Positions 45,990-58,200 of a stretch of 64,000 nucleotides of DNA are shown piece by piece. The notes below the pieces were generated by a model that was not told the DNA's origin, ran no database searches, and was given only the letters and a program-made list of their open reading frames with translations. The first letter of the stretch is position 1. Every line of letters starts with the position of its first letter. Position numbers and translations under genes: made by a program. Origin of the DNA: Hyalella azteca (taxonomy: Eukaryota > Arthropoda > Malacostraca > Amphipoda > Hyalellidae); assembly GCF_000764305.2 (NCBI RefSeq), contig NW_025936416.1, forward strand, positions 124,001-188,000, written 5' to 3'.

Positions 45990-48900
45990 GACTTCACGTT
46001 TTCGTCGACGAGAAAATTCGCTCTCTGTCACTCACTGCAGTTGGTACTGAGTTACATTTTTTATTTAAATAATTCTTTCGTGGCTGGGCGCACGTCTAAT
46101 TTCTTTTGAAGTGAACCTCGCTCTCTCGGGGTCGAAAATGAACGATACGCGGGTATTGTCTTGAAGGCTAGATTTCTTGCCTCGATATTAGGCCATTTAA
46201 ACGGAGGCACGAGTAGCTAGTTTACGATACACCGCACCATCATACTTACGATGATAAATAACGATAAATACGACCACCTCATCGCACGTACCACCACCCC
46301 TGAACTGATCAGGAGATTATGTGACGCCTCTAGATGTGATGACTATGCAACAGACCGACCGAGCCATAACTTATCGTCGAAAGATTATCAAATTCGATAT
46401 AAATTTATTGGACGGACTTTCTAAAGTCTCCTGACCAAAACTGGACGAGTAACATGAGCCACGGCCTAGACAATTTGGTCATAAATCGAAAAATTTTTCA
46501 ATGATCGAATAGTTCTAATGATTTTCTCCTCGCCTTTGAGTAGATCCTTTTTTGGCCACATTGCAGCCGGCCCCGAATTCAACAAAATATATATCTTTGA
46601 AATCTTTTATAATTCCATCCAATTTATTCATGACTCTCAAACAATAGCATTTCCAGAAGAAGTCGATGATTTTTACAGCATTCCATTCAAATGATTTTTT
46701 TCATTACATTTATTTTTCACTATTAATATAAAAATTGATGAAGAGTCAATGATTAGAAACATCATATCGTATTATATCATCTTTAGACTGTTATGCATGC
46801 GAAACCCTTTAGGTGCAATCAAAAATTATTTCGAAATTACGCATTAAAAATTACTGGAAATTATTTCGAAAATTTTTTAGAATAAGTTAAAAAAGTTTTT
46901 TGGCTCACGGACACTTTATAACTTGTCCATAGGCAATATTGAATTATGTTCTCATCAAGTAAATTGCAGGGATTAAGTTCTGGAAGGGAGCCATCATGAA
47001 AATTTCCAGTGATTGGACGCAGATTTTTCGTTCAGATTAGCACATGATGAAATTTGTTTTATGCCAGTAACATTTCCAGCATAGGTTTGTGATGACGTAA
47101 AGCATCCTTAGAAGAATTTATTTCGCCCAAATAAGAAGGCAAGGTTTCGGATATCGTGTGAAAATTTTGCTCGTTTTTCTCAAGTTCCTTTAGTTGAGCG
47201 TTCCTGTATAGTAGATGTGAGTATTATAATTCATGAGCGCCAGTCTGAATGGCTGGTGCTCATTCACTCTAAAATCAGACTGAAAATAAATACTTTTTTA
47301 ATGAGAATATTTTATGTATGATCAAGTAAAAATTTGTATGGTACAAATAAGCGTATCAAAAATTATTTAGTTTGTCCATAACTTTTATTGCAACAATGCT
47401 AAAATAAAGGCTTTATTCCAAACAATAATTAATTCATGAAATTGAACTTGCCAATACGCGCAATATCTTCACCAAACGAAACTTCCATATTCCATAAGTT
47501 TCTGATTGAATAAAACGTGAGATTGGTGTTTGATGTATTTGAGACAATCCGCTATCAAATATTTTAGCGTCTCCTTTCAAAATTATAATTTCTCCAAGCT
47601 TTCATGCCCTAAGTATGATAAAGAGAAAAAGGTGTCGTGAATCATAAAGTCTGGTCAGTTTAACGATGCCAATCTTTCTGTATGCTATTTTTATATGCGT
47701 TTTCCGGACGTTTCTGTGCATGAATATCACAATTTATAGCATTGCATTAAATTAAATCAACATCTATAGGCTCAAAGGTTACAATGTAGGCACCTGCAAA
47801 AACATTAATTTGTAGCGTATTGGTTATGAATATTGAAAAGAATGCACCCATAAATGCGCTCATTGAAATATTTTGATCTAAGGATACAAATGAACTATAG
47901 CCACGAACTACACTACAGACGAAGTTAGGTTTTTGTATAAGGCTTACAAGGAGGACTGCAGGACAATACAGAAGATTAATTTGAGCGAATGTTAAATTTG
48001 CCTTGAAACGTACAATGAAATCAGTCGCTCGTAAGCTCAGAAGTACGAATGTGAGACAGGGTGTACTTGAAAAAGCATTAACACTGAACAAACGAGCTCA
48101 AATGATGCCAGTCTTAACCATTACCAAGAGAAATCAGTTATTATTATCAAAACGGCGATTATTTTGGATGGTTTACGCGATCATGTCAGCGATCAAATAA
48201 CTAAACGGACGCAAGTAGTAATCCGGAGAACATACAAAAATTTATTAATTATATAGCGCGGACGTACGTCGTCAAATTAGATTGATCAACTGGCATGCAG
48301 TGGCCGGCGTTACTTCTGGCAGTGTTAACTCCTAGTTTCTTCTCTTATGAAGTATAAAATTGTAACTGCTTTTTTCCGCCCTTTATAGCGTTGATATAAC
48401 CAGAGAATAATTTCATTTGAACGGTTTTTACGTTAAAATATCAAGTAAAACTCATCTAACAGCATCAACAACATTGTTTTTCGAATTTAAATGAAATGAA
48501 TATTACTGCAAGAACAATAATGTTTTTTACATTCAATTTATTATTAATAATACAGGAAAACAACAATAGTTTTTACATCACAATATTGAGTATTATTGCG
48601 GCACTAAAAAAATGAACTTTAACTAAAACTAAGTAATAGAACTAAGCAACAATAATGCAGTAATATAAAGGAGCTGTCAGAAAATTGGAGAAAGGAACAG
48701 CGTACCAATTTCACTTATTGTTAAAAGAATTTATGAATTTATGACACGATTGTTACACTAATAATAAATTATGATTAGGATTGTGGCTATCGGAACATGA
48801 ATTAAAATGCTGCATTATTATTTATTTAATTCCTTTTCACGTATTCGGCATTTTTACTTATTTAAATTATTCGTAAAAAGAATGCTTCCGAAGCCTTTCT

Positions 48901-49416
48901 TCTTCTGAGAGAATACGTTATTTCGATGTCGAGGTACGTTCATTGACGGGTTTAATTCCCAGCAGGCTAATAACATGAGTGGCCAATTAACGTGTCGAAT
49001 TTATGCGAATCAGTTTAAATTTTTCGTACGGAAACTCTTTTGACAGACATAATTTTCGTCCATAATATGACATTTCTATAATATCTCATTTATAGAAACG
49101 TTTTCGTGGATGCTTAAGTACCGACAGATAATTTATCATCATGACTGTTTATTTATTAAACTGTCTTGCTGTACTTTTCTAAGTAATTTTGATGAAATCA
49201 TGTACAACGAAAATTATGTTTTACATATGATATATATGTTATCTTTGCCATCTCGAACATTCTAACTATGGAGCTCGTTGAGTCCCATTTCCTCCGTTGT
49301 TTCGTGTAATTCATTTCTTGGAGGCATTCGTGCATAGGCTGCAAGGCGACCGCAGAAACGCTCAGGTAGCTCGCTGTTATCGTCCTTTTATAGCGCAGAA
49401 GTTATTAGATGACTGA
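45990..49416. other. Mostly gene-free stretch
   Basis: A hydrophobic 114-codon frame at 47747-48091 (-) has possible membrane-like runs (SAFMGAFFSIFITNTLQI). It is Ile/Phe-rich, as AT-rich noncoding DNA tends to be, so it is not called a gene. Confidence 0.4.
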
Positions 49417-49644
49417 AAGAAGCAATCGCCTAGCCCTGCTGTAGACGTGACATCCTGCTTTCGAAACCTTCGCTGCAGCGACGACTGTAGAAAAAAACGT
49501 GCGCGCACGGAACTGAGAACCTCTGATTCTGCCGTTGAAATAGATGCGAACAGTACGGCGACATGCAATCATGATAACATACATAAGAAAATAATTATAA
49601 AAATACAGTGTTTTGCTACTTTGTTGGCAGCTATGTTCCTCTAA
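49417..49644 (+). CDS. Candidate frame in GC-rich island, unidentified
   Basis: 75 open codons. The first 50 or so lie in a GC-richer island and include CFRNLRCSDDCRKKRARTEL and a DSAVEIDANSTATCN stretch with an NST glycosylation-like site. The remainder is AT-rich and probably not coding. An overlapping minus-strand frame (49377-49568) starting MHVAVLFASISTAESEV is an alternative. Strand is unresolved. Confidence 0.2.
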   Translation, partial: KKQSPSPAVDVTSCFRNLRCSDDCRKKRARTELRTSDSAVEIDANSTATCNHDNIHKKIIIKIQCFATLLAAMFL

Positions 49645-50310
49645 TGAATTTTTTTCTGAAAGTATAGCTAGATCACTTCAAGTTCATTTTGTGAATCATG
49701 TGCGTAAGTCAAGAGGGGGAAATTTTCCCAGAGAGGACACTTTAATTATTGCATGGATTAGTGCAAATTAAAAAAAAAAGACTTTGATAGCGTTAGATAT
49801 CTGCTCCTAAGACAACAAGTGAAAAAAAAACGGGGCCAAATTTTTTGCGTAGTGATGAAGTGGTTATCAGATTTGTGCTCTCATATTGACATGCATTCCG
49901 CATATAGATTGATGTAAGAATGGTTTTGTAAATTAGGGCTAAGATTCTTCAGAAAAATATAATCCTCATATTCATTAATTACAATGAACAAATATACTTT
50001 ATGTCGCAGAAAATAACGCGAACTTAGAAGTTATTCACCTGCACCATTGGACGATATATGGCCAAATGACCATGAAAAAATTTGGTTTTTCTAAATTACT
50101 CAATTAGCTCAAAATTTATTTCCTCGCTCAAATTTTTCATTCATTTCCAATTTTTCTGTTACCTCCAAGAAATCGCAATAAAAGTCACAGTATAAAGTCC
50201 ATCAATCTTGCTTGCAGGGAAGAACGTAAGTCTTAATCAAGCAGTAAATTTCAGGCACACACCGCAGGCCCAAATTGAACTCGACACACAAACTTCGACA
50301 GCGAATATTG
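49645..50310. other. Gene-free stretch
   Basis: No supported gene. An acceptor and donor only 8 bases apart (TTGCTTGCAG, then GGAAGAAC, then GTAAGT) lie at about 50207-50230. Confidence 0.45.
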
Positions 50311-50845
50311 CGCAACGCGGGATTGGCTCAGCCCTTCGATCAGTCCAAATCAAAAATGTTTTTATATTTCACAAGCTTGATTCATTTTTTAATATTATTA
50401 TTTTTTGGCAATCTTTGAGATAGTTTTGCGTAACGCGGGATTGGCTCAGCCCTTCGATCAGTCCAAATCAAAACTTGAGCGACGATGGACTTCTACATAA
50501 CATTTGGCATTGCATGAGAATAGAAAATCTTTTTATATTTCAAAAGCTTGATTCCTTTTGTTTAATATTATTATTTTTGACAATCTTTGAGACAGTTCAG
50601 CGCAACGCGGAATAGGCCCCCCAGTCCAAATCAAAACTTGAGCGACGATGGACTTATTTGTATGAACTAAAAAAACTTGCATGATAATAGTAAATGTTTT
50701 TACATTTCGCAAGCTTGATTCATTTTTTTATATTATTATTTTTTTGGCAATCTTTGGTTTTGCAACGCGGAATTAGCACAACGCAAATCAAAACTTTAGC
50801 GAAGATGGGCTAACTTCTATATTGCATTTGTCACTGCACGGGAAA
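50311..50845. repeat. Diverged tandem repeat, 4 copies of 117-172 bp
   Basis: CGCAACGCGG-type starts at 50311, 50428, 50600 and 50761. Shared blocks are GGATTGGCTCAGCCC, CAGTCCAAATCAAAA, GAGCGACGATGGACTT and GACAATCTTTGAGA. Copies differ by internal deletion; the first lacks the middle block. Confidence 0.9.
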
Positions 50846-52009
50846 TAACCAATGCTTTTTAGTCCCATAAGTCTAATAAATTATTTTTAATGTTCATTAC
50901 CTTGCATTTTGTGAGGGTTTTTATCTCAATCAAAAACTTACACTAAATTCGAATAAAAAATTCAAGTAAATTTCACTAATTAAGAAATTTATGATTCAAC
51001 GGATAAAAAGAACATTTTAATCCTCTCATATTACTATATTGTATAAATATTTGGACTTTCCTACACACAAAGCATCTACGATCGGAATTAAAGCTTTTGA
51101 TTCATACCTACCCTAAATAATCAAACATCCATCGACCTTCAGTTTAGTATCTCACTATTTCAAGCAGTTAATCTAAATAATAACTTACAAGAGAATCAGT
51201 TCAATTTGTTAGTGTTACTTACTTACCACTTTATAAGATTTGCTAATAAATAAGATCAGTGTGTAACACTCAAAGCATTGAAATAGGAGTTTCTTCAAGC
51301 GACGGTGTGCGAAATACTGTTTTCTCCCACGACCACGCATATCTGCTGCAGTTGAAAAAAAAAATGTAAAGAGCATCGTTAAACTTTACATAACGGGGGC
51401 CTGTAATATTTTTCATAAGGTATTAGATAAGATTAGATTAGATTGTATATAAGATATGATTCAAGAAGAAAAATGAGAATGTGACGTACTTATTAAGTTG
51501 ATCCATCTTAATATATTGAGCAGGGGTTGACTTATTATATTTTGACTTATAAAATGATTTATACTCCTTTTTAGATTGTCGAACTGATGATGGAGCTGGA
51601 CTCCGAAACGTTTCCAATATCGATATGTTGAATTTGCTGCGCGTTATCGATATGGCGTTATCTTTGCTTTCAAATTTCTTGTTGACTTGCAATATAAGCA
51701 GACTTATAATATATGTACTTATATAAGCAGGGCTTGAATGAGTAGACACTAAAAACTAGAAGACACGCGTTGAGCGGGTTCCGTTTAATGTTTTACTAGT
51801 AGGTTTAGCTGAATTCCTAAACCTGTTTAACCTGGAGCAAATGCTTTAAAGTCGACCAAATTCACCATTCAGTTCTTATTTAAAACCCCAATATTCTTCA
51901 AGCAAATTTTCTGCGAACCAAAAATTGAACAAATATGAAAACAGTTATTAATGCAGTAAAGTGTCGGGGCTGATAATTAAATAATTATACTTCTTACGCG
52001 GAAATTCTT
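50846..52009. other. Gene-free stretch
   Basis: Contains the reverse-oriented fragment of the dispersed 0.3-kb repeat (51581-51637) inside a 103-codon frame (51438-51749, -). That frame is therefore repeat-derived and not called a gene. Confidence 0.5.
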
Positions 52010-52110
52010 GAAGAATTACCAAGAAGAAGAATTCTTCAATGATTCTTTAAGAATACTTCATTCTTCGGAATTCTTTTTACCTTCAAGAAGAATTTCGCGG
52101 TTATTCCTGA
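52003..52110. repeat. GAA/TTC palindrome-rich cluster
   Basis: Dense alternating GAAG and CTTC blocks, including the perfect palindrome GAAGAATTCTTC. Spacing does not fit the regular 5-bp alternation of heat-shock elements. Confidence 0.7.
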
Positions 52111-54141
52111 AGAGTCAGAGCAGGTATTTTAATTTTTCTCACAAAATACTAATTTAGGTCTCCACAAATAATTTTTGTTTAAAAATTGTTTGCCTTCTCT
52201 TAAATTTTGTGAACATCGGGATGTCCATTCTCGTACGATCTTTGACATAACCCTTACACCTGTGACGCCCATTACCTTATCTTGGTCATTAAAAAGTGAC
52301 TTTCAAGTCCCACTTGCAAAGAAGGGTCGATTTACGAGACATTCACAGAACTGAACTAACTGACACTATTGAATGTTTGCGCTGTTGCTCTCTTGTGTGA
52401 AGGATAATAGAAATCGACTTCATGGAACACATTGAAATCCGGAGATGTGTATTGCACGTGTGAAATTATGGAAGGATTTGGCTTGGAGCGACCTAGGGAT
52501 TGATTCAAGAATTTCATTTTGGTTAGCATTACTTGATATAAATATGTAATTTTAAACAGTTTATTAAAACACTTGTAAAAATGATGTCGATTCCTGAAAA
52601 AACTTCGTTTAGAGACTCATTGTTGATGAACGAAATGTTATCAAAGAGAATAGTGATGTAAATAATAGTCGTATGTATAGGGGAGTGAGAATGAAACACA
52701 CTCGATCGTGCTCACTTATGTCTAGAAGTCGGTATAGATATACAATGTATTTATGCCCAAATGCAGTGACTTAGTGTTCCGACGCTCTAAATTGTCTCTA
52801 GCTGATAAAAGATTTTGGGTTCCAGACACTAATAATATTTACAGTGAACAAAAAATAATTGGATCACCAAGAACTTTCAATAAGCAAATTCTACTAAATG
52901 AATTATAAATGATGAACTTGATAAACACATTCTATAATAAGATGTCACAAACAATTTGTGAACAATTTTATCTCTGTAGTGCAGCGCAAGCGATCGAGTT
53001 CTTCAAAAATCAAAATAAGCTATGAATGGAAAAACCTCATTCAGAAAAACAAACAATATGAGCACAGTAGCTGGTTGATTCGCTCCACCTTTCCAGCGGT
53101 GTACTGAAAATTAAAATTGTTCTGCAGTCATTTCTACCTTGATGGGTTTACGTTACCCCCTGTGTCTATTAAAATTAAGAAATTCATGTCAAAGCATTAC
53201 AATAAAGTTGTTCTTAGTATTATAGGAACGTTTCTTATTGTTCATGCACTTACTATGGATGAAACTTAGTCTAAAGCATTGAATTTCGTTCATGATATGC
53301 ATTACGCAAGTAAAGTAAAAACCCATAAGTAAAATTAATGTAAAACCGTTTCATCCTCCAATTGCAGACTTATATTATCTGATCATTTGCGATCGTAGCT
53401 AGTAATTTAATGATGCGCAATGCATAATAGTATGAGGTAACAGAACTTCTATTTATTATATGTATATATGTAGACTCTTCACGCCAAGCAGTGCAACGTT
53501 CCAGAATTTTCGATTGATTGCGGCTTGAAAAAATTTTAGTTCCCAATTCTGATGTTTCGACCTTGGGAATTTTGGAATTCATGAATTCATGAGTAGAATT
53601 ATATCTTTTCATGTACAAATGACTGAATGTCCCCGTCATGAATACCTCTTGTTTGAATTTCGCCTTTCGTGTATATCCACTTGAAATATAAATACAAAGT
53701 TAGGATTTTTGTGATTATTTTATGCTTCTATTTCCTTCATTTGCCAATTTTGGGTCTGATAATATCGGTTTGGCTGATTAATTGTACTTGTACGTTCATG
53801 TCTCAAATATATGACTTTTACTAAATAAATATGTATTGTGAATCTATCATTAACTATAAGTGGATATGTAACATTTTTCAATGGATTAGAATCAAGATAC
53901 GTATAAAATAACGGATCGGAAAGGAAAAGTATGAACGTGGACTTCGAAGCAGCGTTACATGTCTCGTGAAATGAATGCCAGTAAACGTAAGGTTAACCGT
54001 TGCCCGATATCAAGCAAGTTTTATAATGCGCCCGTAGGAACCTTATTTCTGTTAGAAATAAAGTTCCCACTATATTTCTGTTAAAAATACGGTTTCCATA
54101 ATATTTTCACTGGGAACCTTATTTCAAATAGTTATTTCCAG
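52111..54141. other. Gene-free stretch
   Basis: No supported gene. 54.03-54.15 kb has decayed repeats of GGAACCTTATTTC. Confidence 0.45.
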
Positions 54142-54236
54142 GGGAACCTATTTTATTGCACGTATTTCTACTGATCATGTGCACCCAACCTGTGGGCTGT
54201 CATAATGCCCACGACAACTTTTGCCATAAAGATGAG
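54142..54236 (+). CDS. Candidate short exon, Cys-containing, unidentified
   Basis: A pyrimidine-bearing acceptor (TTATTTCCAG) and a strong donor (GAG|GTAAGT at 54237) bracket 95 bases. These are open with two leading bases and read LLHVFLLIMC then TQPVGCHNAHDNFCHKDE. The hydrophobic run followed by spaced cysteines is compatible with the start of a secreted peptide, but the acceptor lies in a decayed repeat. Weak. Confidence 0.2.
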
Positions 54237-54445
54237 GTAAGTTTCGGCAGCATTTACTTTGCTTGTGGTTTCATTGTTCATCTCCGGCTGTTTCAATGCC
54301 GATTAAGTCGACCGCAATGCCAGTGGACAAAAAGCAGGAACAACTTTTCAAGTCACAACTGACTGCTACACCGGCGATTGTGAACCGGTGTACTATAGGG
54401 CATGCACTTAATTACGTGCGCGCATGTGACAACTATAAGCGTGTA

Positions 54446-54459
54446 ATGCGGGGGGGGGG
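54446..54459. repeat. G homopolymer
   Basis: An uninterrupted G-run, likely to be unstable in length and prone to sequencing error. Confidence 0.85.
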
Positions 54460-54632
54460 GAGGCTGCTTACAGTAGGCCCTGCCAACCATCAGCTGCCTG
54501 AGAATATTATGCGAGGGTTGTGCGCAATTAATATGCGCTAACAACCATGTGCCGACTAACGTGACTAACGTGTTGCGAGGATGTCGCACAGTATGTACTA
54601 ACGGCCATGCTCCGACAGAGCGTGTATTATTC

Positions 54633-54764
54633 AAAATTCGCTAAGTGAACATAAGTACTTACGCTCTATTTTCTTGTCTATGATTGTTGGATTTTGCTTG
54701 GAAGGCCGTCAATGATTCGCTGATGACTTACGATCTTTTAACTTTTTTTTAAGTATAGGCCCTG
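54633..54764 (-). mobile_element. MITE family 1, copy F (end-truncated)
   Basis: Begins at TCAAAATTCGCTAAGTG, so the GGGGCCATAC tip is missing on this side, and ends AAGTATAGGCCC. Confidence 0.88.
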
Positions 54765-54963
54765 GTGAGGTACCCGCTCATGATTCGTTGAAGTGGAGTT
54801 CAAGGCTGTAATATTATCAGTGGTTTGTTGTGGAGTTACGAACTCTGTTATAATGAAGAATCGGGGACAGCTCTCTATGCGTTTCTGCCTGTTTTTTTAA
54901 GCTATTCTCAGAAGTAACAAAAGTTCAGGTAGCAAGACACTGGGAAGTGCAGAGAATTGGTGA

Positions 54964-55096
54964 AAAAATTCGCTAAGTGAACGTAAGTACTTACGCTCTA
55001 TTTTCTTGTCTATGATTGGTGGATTTTGCTTGGAAGGCCGTCAATGATTCGCTGATGACTTACGATCTCTTAACTTTTTTTAAAGTATAGGCCCTG
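54964..55096 (-). mobile_element. MITE family 1, copy G (end-truncated)
   Basis: Carries the same truncation as copy F, as expected if both were made by one segmental duplication after insertion. Confidence 0.88.
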
Positions 55097-55296
55097 GTGC
55101 GGTACCCGCTCATGATTCGTTGCAGTGGAGTTCAAGGCTGTAATATCATCAGTGATATGTTGTGGAGTTACGAACTCTATTATAATGCAGATTCGGGGAC
55201 AGCTTTCTATGCGTTTCTGCCTTTTTTTAAGCTATTCTCAGAAGTAACTAAAGTTCAGGTAGCAAGACACTGGGAAGTGCAGAGAATTGGTGAAAT

Positions 55297-58200
55297 TTTC
55301 AATTCAAAACAATTTACAGCAAAGTGATTTCTTGTCAATTAGAGCGTATGATATAATTAAGCCAATGAATGTGTGTTGTATTGGCCATTCAAATTAATTA
55401 AAATTGCTGAATGTTTGTGACTGTAGGTAAAGGTAACGGTAAAATAAACATATCCAAATTCTAAACATTTCTCTTCCTGTAGATGTTTTTTACATGAAAT
55501 CGCGCAATACAGACAAGATCCAAGCGCATCCAAATTCAAGCAAAAACTTTACCTTGGACTCAATAAGGTGCACATCGTTCAATTTTAAATTCTACTGGAA
55601 CTCTTCTGCCCCGATCAGGTGGATCTCTTGTATGAAGTTTTCAACGTCATGATTAACGACTATAATCCCCTTGTACTTGACTGGTTCAAGTAATTTGAGT
55701 CTGATTCCTGTCAACATTAATAATTTGACGCTAAGATTAAACTCAAATTGGCTTGGCGTAAATCTTCTCACTGCCCTTCGTAATAGCTTCTTTTTCTCTC
55801 ATCTGTCATTAACGACGTCACTTGTAAGTGCCCAACTTCGGGTCCATTGTTGAGCAAAGCACTTGGTGATTTGTACCGCATTCCCGTTCAATGGATAGTG
55901 GCTCGTAAATTCCATACGCGATGCTACTTACGAGATCGGGGAACACTTTTTCATGAAGACGTGCATTGCATGCTGGGCTGGTTAATGGCTAATTCATCGT
56001 GCAAAGGCACTACCTCAATATGGAATAAGCTTATGGCTTTTACCCAAAATATTGTACAGTAAGTTATATACATGGGCCCCATGGCATCGAAAAACTCGAT
56101 TAAGAGCTGTTCTTTGGCAGGACTTGTTTTTCGGGAAAACTAGTGCGTAAAATTTGTTTCTGTGGTTTCTATTGGACTGCGATTTGTTATAAGAATCATT
56201 TCTGATGAAAAGGGGACGAATACATCAAGGATTCTTAAAGTTGATCGCAAAATAAACGTATTTGATTATTGTCGAATTAGCAGCTGTCCCCGAAATAGGA
56301 AAATTACAAAAATACTGATGTAAACCAGGCTTCATTTTCTTAGAAGCCTACCAACCTGTCAATGTCTTGTTTTTATAACTTGAACGTCGGTCACATGCAC
56401 GTGTGAAGCAGGCCATGGATGAGGAACATTTTTTAATATCCATTTCGGTTAATTTTTTCTTCACTATTGCCAACTGACCATTCTACTGCTCATTTGTGGT
56501 TGGCAGCATCGATTTATGGCAGCAAAGTTACTTGCTTTACTCCACGGCCAGTCAAGAAATCAGTCACTGTATACAAGCAATGGGGTTCAGCACAACGAGC
56601 TCGAACACATTGAACATCATGAATCCATTTATGAACAGCTTGTGCGCAAAACTACTGTTGCTGGCTTATGTCATTGATGTAATGCCTGTGTCGCAGGCAA
56701 TAATACGTCAGCATAGATAAAATTCAAATGCAACCAAAAGAAATTCATTCCGACAACATTTAATACCTAGAAAGTCAGTTCATATATAAAATGGCATTAT
56801 TTGAGCCAGGACTCATGCATCATTAAGTAGGGAATGCCAAAAACTTGACAGCGAAGAATTCGGGGCAAATTACCTGCAGAACAATATGAATCTGAATGCA
56901 TATTAAATGTTTGCCACATTTAATAGTTTGTTAAATACGAGCAATAAGGTGGTAACTTGAAATCATCAAGTTACGCTTTTATTACAATAAAAAAATTCAG
57001 ACAGGAAACATTGATGTTGTGTGTGATGCTATCAAAATTCACTCAAAAAATTTGTTCGATAATTAATTCATATCATTCTGAATCTTACTCTCATGAATCA
57101 GTCTAAACACAAAAACATTATCTCTTTTCTAAGCCTGAGCAAATCATTTTCTTATACCAACTTGGGATATGTCGTCGAAGCTTGAATATCAAGACAGAAC
57201 CATTTCTCACATTCATTGGTCTCAACCTCACAGTTGCCGAAAGAAAAACAACTTTAATCTGGCAACTAACTGATAGCTAACATACAACAGTGAAGCGGAA
57301 TTACACGCCTTCTCAAGGGTCTTTGTGTCTTTTTCGGAACAAACTTGTTAATTTGGTGCTTATGCAGATAGACAAAATACTGTGTCAAGAGATGGACGTG
57401 AATCCCAGTGCAGTAACCATTTGGAAGACTATAAATTTGACGGGAAATGCGATGCACTATTTAAACTTCAACACTCGTTGAACTGCATTATCCCGGCCGG
57501 ATAATATAACTCAATTTGATAAAAAAATTAGGGTTGAATTTAACGAATGCATGAGCCTATTATTCATTCATCTCGTGGCTATATAAGGAATTTACGACGA
57601 GGAAATCGTTCCAATTATATAATAGCGGATTTTACCCAAAAATTTCATGCGTTAGCCACAGTTTCAGAGCTTTAGTTCAGTGTACTGTAGATATCGTTGG
57701 TGCACGTGATGAGAATCTGTTTACTGAAAATCAAATATGAGAATTTAGTCATGAACTAATCCCAAATCAGGACCCAACGTTCAAGCATAATCATTCCAAT
57801 GAGAATTTGTTCATAAAAAATAAGGGTTGCGTGCAGATTGATTGATGTCTGCAGCCGCCGACTGATTTCTTTCGTCGTTATATGGTGATGCAGTGAAGCT
57901 GCAGACTGATATTCTAATGCGGCCTGCCATCGTGTTCAGAGTGTTACTGCTTCGATCAAGCATGAATAAATTGCCAGGCCTGCAAGAAGAATATATTGTT
58001 GGAACTTACTAACAACAAGTCCAAGTTGCGCCCTCAAAGCTACGTTGTCTTACGATTTGCCATAAGTTATTTTTTGGAAATCCATTCATTTTTTCATGTT
58101 GGTAGGTATGTATAAAAAGTGGATCATTTGAATGAAAAGCCGCATTTCTTCATCAGATTCTTAATATTTTCTAATTAAAATGTTTTGTAAATGAGATCAA

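Larger units (their letters stand above)
54633..55296. repeat. 332-bp tandem duplication carrying a MITE
   Basis: Two copies (54633-54964 and 54965-55296), each made of an end-truncated inverted MITE family 1 copy followed by about 200 bp of unrelated sequence (GGTACCCGCTCATGATTCGT..GAAGTGCAGAGAATTGGTGA). The copies differ at scattered bases. A frame open in copy 2 (55097-55327) is stopped in copy 1 by a TGA, so it is not under evident coding constraint. Confidence 0.93.

Noticed and set aside
47747..48091. Possible membrane receptor fragment, minus strand
   Set aside because: Hydrophobic runs rich in Ile and Phe are what AT-rich noncoding DNA gives. There are no receptor motifs, and a plus-strand frame overlaps.
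51438..51749. 103-codon open frame, minus strand
   Set aside because: Contains the dispersed repeat core (51581-51637) read through in one frame. It is repeat-derived, with no protein-like pattern.
52003..52110. Heat-shock-element cluster
   Set aside because: GAA and TTC blocks are abundant but lack the regular alternating 5-bp spacing, and no candidate gene or TATA box lies downstream.
55097..55327. 76-codon frame in the second copy of the 332-bp duplication
   Set aside because: The first copy has a TGA at the corresponding codon and the frame is not maintained.
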